DNA of 10,789 bases from a bacterium (GTDB taxonomy: Bacteria > Zixibacteria > MSB-5A5 > GN15 > FEB-12). Made by a program: the position numbers and the translations under genes. Every line of letters begins with the position of its first letter. Within the stretch, counting starts at the first letter, position 1. The notes under the pieces were generated by a model. That model worked only from the letters and a program-made list of their open reading frames with translations, was not told where the DNA came from and ran no database searches. Below are positions 7,767-10,789 of this stretch, piece after piece. Where the stretch lies: NCBI GenBank assembly GCA_030640905.1, contig DAOWIM010000086.1:1-10789 (forward strand), written 5' to 3'.

Positions 7767-8717
7767 ATGCACCGTTGGTTGACAAGAGTAGTGATTCTAT
7801 GTCTGGCAACTATCATTCTGGTTGCGAGCGCAACTAGAATCCTGGCGGCTGATGTTAAGATCACCTGCCTGATTTCCGACGAACTCAAATCTACAACCCG
7901 TGCTCTGGCTGGTGCTCGCAAAGTAATTACCAGAAAGTACCCCGACGCCCAGTTTGAAACACTGCTTTTAGATGGCCACGATGGCCTGATTGTCGATTCG
8001 GTCCGCAAGATCAATCCAAGCGTCGTCCTCTCTATCGGAAGCTCGGCAACTCGCTACGCACAGGAGCACTTCTCTGCATATCCCATCGTATTCTCATCGG
8101 TGAAGTATCCTGTCCTGTCAGGATTTGTGGAGTCAATCGCCAGGCCCGGCGGAGAGATCACCGGCGCCTCGCTGAATATCCCCGAGGATGTCCAGTTCAA
8201 GTACTTCAAAAAGATCGTCCCCGACTTGAAAAAAGTCGGCGTCCTGTACACGGCAAACACCGCGCCGCTCATCACACAGGCAAGAATTGTAGCCAAACGG
8301 CTCGGCCTCCAGTTAATCCCGGTTCTTGTCGAAGAATTCCGGGACCTTCCCCTTGCTCTTGATTCGTTAATAGCTAACACCGACGGCATTTGGTCGGTGG
8401 CCGACCCACAGCTGTTCGGGTCGAAGTCTACCAAATACATCATTACACGTACGTTGAGAACACAAATTCCATTAATGGGATTCTCCCGCAACCTGGTGGC
8501 CTCTGGAGCTCTTTTTTCGCTCGACTTCGACTACAAAGCAGTCGGATTCCAGGCCGGCGAAATTGTCAACCGGGTACTGGCCGGAGAAAAACCTGCGCAG
8601 ATACCCGTCTCCTCTTCCGATTTGATCTGGTTCCATTATAACGAAAAGACAGCTCAACATATTGATATTACCGTTCCCGTTGAGTTGACGACCGTGGCCA
8701 AGGAGGTCTATCGATGA
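7767..8717 (+). CDS. Periplasmic ABC-type substrate-binding protein (PF04392-like), sensor-associated
   Basis: 316 residues with a clear signal peptide (MHRWLTR, hydrophobic 8-22, cleavage near residue 27 in RILAADVK). The mature part matches the ABC_sub_bind family layout. There is a first lobe with SVVLSIGSSATRYAQ and YPIVFSSVKYPV. The linker region is PGGEITGASLNIP. A second lobe holds KKVGVLYTANTAPLI, SLIANTDGIWSVADPQLF and IPLMGFSRNLVASGALFSLDFDY. The C-terminal segment is YNEKTAQHIDITVPVEL. Such proteins bind a small ligand, amino acids in characterised members, for an ABC importer. Here no permease or ATPase gene is adjacent. The stop overlaps the start of a histidine kinase (ATGA, 8714-8717), so a ligand-presenting role for the kinase is inferred. 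The ribosome site is weak (AGAAAG, 7755-7760), and there is no other in-frame start before an upstream stop at 7671. Confidence 0.88.
   Translation: MHRWLTRVVILCLATIILVASATRILAADVKITCLISDELKSTTRALAGARKVITRKYPDAQFETLLLDGHDGLIVDSVRKINPSVVLSIGSSATRYAQEHFSAYPIVFSSVKYPVLSGFVESIARPGGEITGASLNIPEDVQFKYFKKIVPDLKKVGVLYTANTAPLITQARIVAKRLGLQLIPVLVEEFRDLPLALDSLIANTDGIWSVADPQLFGSKSTKYIITRTLRTQIPLMGFSRNLVASGALFSLDFDYKAVGFQAGEIVNRVLAGEKPAQIPVSSSDLIWFHYNEKTAQHIDITVPVELTTVAKEVYR
8700..8706 (+). promoter_or_regulatory. Consensus ribosome binding site of the histidine kinase gene
   Basis: AAGGAGG lies inside the end of the binding-protein gene, 7 nt before the kinase ATG at 8714. This fixes the kinase start and shows that the ATGA overlap is real. 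It is much stronger than the site in front of the binding protein. Confidence 0.8.
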
Positions 8718-10411
8718 AGATCCCTGGCCGCAACATTAGATTCAACGTTCGCACCAAAATCACTCTGACTGTCTCGGTGCTGCTGATCGCAAGTGTGGTA
8801 GCTGTTAGCACCTACCTCATCCACAGCCAAACAACCAGCTACCTGCGAGAAGTTGAGACCAACGGTGAGACGATGATTCGCATATTTGCTGTTCAGGCCG
8901 AAACGGGCGTACTCCTGGAATCGCGCTACGAGTTGGACGAATTACTCAACCAGTTGCTTGTCTTCGGCAATGTTGAGTACGCTGACATCGAGAATGCCGA
9001 GGGCACCGTTCTCTCAAGGCTTGGTGAATGGGACGACACCCGCATAGTGAGGCGGGAAGCAACTCACCTTACCCTGAAAGATCACGGTTGCGAGACCAAT
9101 GCCCGTATCACCGACAGGGATGGACGTCAGTTTATCGACTTACAGTATCCAGTATTCTCGCGGATCGAGACGGTAGATCGGGAAAATCTCGGCATCACCA
9201 CTAATCTGGATGACCGCCTTCTCAAAGACGTTGCCACCGAGAAAATCGGTTCGATGCGGCTTATCCTGTCGCTGGACGAGGTGGAGAAAGCGGCCTCCGA
9301 GGCCAAGATTACCGCAATCGTGGTAACGGCAATAGTATTGGCGCTTACTATCCTAGTGCTTACTGTACTGGCCAGAGCCATGACCAAACCATTGAAAATC
9401 CTCGTGGAGATTACTGACAAGGTCAGTCGAGGTGATCTCAACCAGAAGGTAGAGATCGACCAGAACGATGAGATCGGACACCTGGCCAACACCTTCAGTA
9501 ACATGATTGAGTCGCTCAAGGCTTCACGAGATGAGATTGAAGAATACAACCGCAATCTGGAACAGAAAATCATTGAACGAACCCTGGCCCTCGAAGATGC
9601 CCAGAGCCAACTGGTCCAGTCTGAAAAAATGAGCGCGATTGGCCAACTCGCAGCCGGCGTGGCCCACGAGCTGAACAACCCGCTGGGTGGCATCCTCGGA
9701 TACGCTCAGTTTGCCCTCGAAAAGATGAAACGGCAGCTTGCCGAAACGCCGGACGACAAGGAAATGCAAGGTTACGTCCGCTACCTTGGCGACATCGAAT
9801 CGCAATCCCGCCGTTGCAAGAACATTGTCCAGAACTTGTTACGCTTCTCACGCTCTACACGTACCAGCGAGTTTGATGATGTTGAAATCAACCAGGTTAT
9901 TGAGGAAACCAGAATATTCGTCGGACACCAACTCCATATGAAACAGATCAATCTGGTTGTTGAACTCAATGAGAACCTTCCGGAAGTACCGGGCAACGCC
10001 GGGCAACTCCAGCAGGTCTTTACCAACATGATCATCAACGCCATGCACGCCTCACCGCCTGATACGACAATCAAGATCATAACACGTTCCTCACCGGCGC
10101 TCGGTGAATTTGATGGTACGGTCGAGATACTATTTGTTGATCAGGGCTGTGGCATCCCGACTGAAAACCTCAATAAAGTTTTTGAGCCTTTCTTCACAAC
10201 TAAGGACGTCGGCCAGGGTACCGGTCTGGGCCTTTCGGTAAGTTACGGAATTATCAAGGATCACGGTGGCGAGATCAGCGTCGACTCCAAACCGGGCGAG
10301 GGCACCACATTTACGATCATATTGCCGCTTCAGAAACCACCAGCGGATTCCGATAATCAAGAGCATAAGTTCCTTGCTCCATTGGATGAGCCAAAGAGAG
10401 GAAATGACTGA
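8714..10411 (+). CDS. Membrane sensor histidine kinase with HAMP domain and NtrB-like core
   Basis: 565 residues. Membrane segments at ~15-36 and ~198-220 enclose a periplasmic domain of about 160 residues. Its segment LESRYELDELLNQLLVFGNVEYADIENAEGTV resembles CHASE8/PAS-like sensor folds, though only weakly. HAMP follows (~219-271), then a coiled coil (~270-305). The dimerisation/phosphoacceptor helix contains VAHELNNPLGG with His318 as the phosphorylated residue. The ATPase has the N box (NMIINAMHAS, Asn442), G1 (DQGCG, 476-480), F box (EPFFTTK, 491-497) and G2 (GTGLGL, 502-507), so all catalytic motifs are present. The HELNNPL form is typical of NtrB/ZraS-like kinases. The gene overlaps the binding protein upstream by 4 nt and the response regulator downstream by about 8 nt. 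The bound form of the binding protein is the likely input to the periplasmic domain, which is inferred from gene order. Confidence 0.95.
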   Translation: MKIPGRNIRFNVRTKITLTVSVLLIASVVAVSTYLIHSQTTSYLREVETNGETMIRIFAVQAETGVLLESRYELDELLNQLLVFGNVEYADIENAEGTVLSRLGEWDDTRIVRREATHLTLKDHGCETNARITDRDGRQFIDLQYPVFSRIETVDRENLGITTNLDDRLLKDVATEKIGSMRLILSLDEVEKAASEAKITAIVVTAIVLALTILVLTVLARAMTKPLKILVEITDKVSRGDLNQKVEIDQNDEIGHLANTFSNMIESLKASRDEIEEYNRNLEQKIIERTLALEDAQSQLVQSEKMSAIGQLAAGVAHELNNPLGGILGYAQFALEKMKRQLAETPDDKEMQGYVRYLGDIESQSRRCKNIVQNLLRFSRSTRTSEFDDVEINQVIEETRIFVGHQLHMKQINLVVELNENLPEVPGNAGQLQQVFTNMIINAMHASPPDTTIKIITRSSPALGEFDGTVEILFVDQGCGIPTENLNKVFEPFFTTKDVGQGTGLGLSVSYGIIKDHGGEISVDSKPGEGTTFTIILPLQKPPADSDNQEHKFLAPLDEPKRGND

Positions 10412-10778
10412 AGAAGGACAGAAAAAAACAATTCTTGTCGTTGACGACGAAGAGATTATTCGTGAGTTTCTCTGCGAAGTCCTCGGCGAAGAGTATCACA
10501 TGAGCGTTGCCTGCGATGGCGACGAGGCTATCGGCAAGCTCAAGAAGACTCGCTACGATCTGATTATCACAGATCTAAAGATGCCTAAGGTGTCTGGCGA
10601 AGAAGTGGTTAAATTCGCCTGTGAGTCGGACCCGGACTACAAGGTGATCATCATCTCCGGGTACTCGAGTCTGTACACGGTCAGCCAGTCGGTTAACAGT
10701 GGGGCCAGCGCATTTCTGTCCAAACCATTCAGTATCAAAGAACTTATGCAGGCCGTAAATACCTGCATGACACCGTGA
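10404..10778 (+). CDS. Single-domain response regulator (receiver only)
   Basis: 124 residues forming one complete receiver domain and nothing else. The acidic pair is Asp14-Asp15 (ILVVDDEE), the phosphoacceptor is Asp57 (LIITDLKMP), the switch Ser is Ser85 (VIIISGYSS) and the conserved Lys is Lys107 (FLSKPFS). There is no DNA-binding or enzymatic output domain, so it resembles CheY/Spo0F-like proteins that act by protein contact or in a phosphorelay. It overlaps the kinase stop (10409-10411), so the kinase at 8714-10411 is the expected phosphodonor. The start chosen is ATG at 10404, preceded by GAGAGG (10396-10401), though the spacing is tight. An in-frame ATG at 10386 would add six residues (MSQREE) but has no ribosome site. 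Much longer upstream starts would add residues unrelated to the receiver fold. Confidence 0.92.
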   Translation: MTEEGQKKTILVVDDEEIIREFLCEVLGEEYHMSVACDGDEAIGKLKKTRYDLIITDLKMPKVSGEEVVKFACESDPDYKVIIISGYSSLYTVSQSVNSGASAFLSKPFSIKELMQAVNTCMTP

Positions 10779-10789
10779 GGCACGGATTG

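Noticed and set aside
8054..8491. A 145-codon minus-strand open frame inside the substrate-binding protein gene
   Set aside because: It is antisense to a confidently identified gene, and its product shows no domain and no ribosome site of note.
9127..9693. A 188-codon minus-strand open frame inside the histidine kinase gene
   Set aside because: It lies wholly antisense to the kinase and its Ser/Arg-rich translation matches no family. It is a codon-bias shadow of the kinase frame.
10266..10403. Extension of the response regulator start to the ATG at 10266
   Set aside because: The extra 46 residues overlap the kinase's G2-box region in another frame and are unrelated to a receiver fold. The domain begins properly with MTEEGQKKTILVVDDEE at 10404.

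Overview
The window is about 50% GC and densely packed with genes. It looks like chromosomal DNA from a Gram-negative bacterium of the FCB-superphylum type, for example Zixibacteria, KSB1, Marinimicrobia or a relative. The placement is an inference from three things seen together. There is a TonB-dependent receptor with an N-terminal carboxypeptidase-regulatory-like domain, a large secreted protein whose C-terminus resembles a type IX secretion (T9SS) sorting tail, and a PorV/PorQ-family outer-membrane protein. No mobile element, tRNA, rRNA or CRISPR array was seen.

Left part, minus strand (positions 7468 down to 1). A three-gene operon reads leftward: TonB-dependent receptor (4787-7468, TTG start), secreted FN3/T9SS-tail protein (2030-4771), and PorV/PorQ-like barrel (1019-2017). 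The gaps are only 15 and 12 nt, and a strong intrinsic terminator at 949-990 ends the unit. Beyond it, a separate minus-strand gene starts at 878 and runs off the window edge. It encodes an exported protein with an HExxH zinc motif followed by a glutamate at thermolysin-like spacing, so it is a putative gluzincin peptidase.

Middle (7469-7766). A roughly 300-bp divergent intergenic region separates the leftward and rightward operons. It holds a perfect 6+5+6 inverted repeat that overlaps a candidate leftward promoter, and several potential RNA hairpins just upstream of the rightward operon.

Right part, plus strand (7767-10778). Three overlapping genes form a signalling operon: a periplasmic ABC-type substrate-binding protein (PF04392-like) with no permease or ATPase beside it, a membrane histidine kinase with HAMP and NtrB-like catalytic core, and a single-domain response regulator. 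The 4-nt (ATGA) and roughly 8-nt overlaps imply translational coupling. The likely reading is that the binding protein supplies ligand information to the kinase, which phosphorylates the receiver protein. The divergent outer-membrane operon is a possible, unproven regulatory target, although the receiver protein has no DNA-binding domain of its own.
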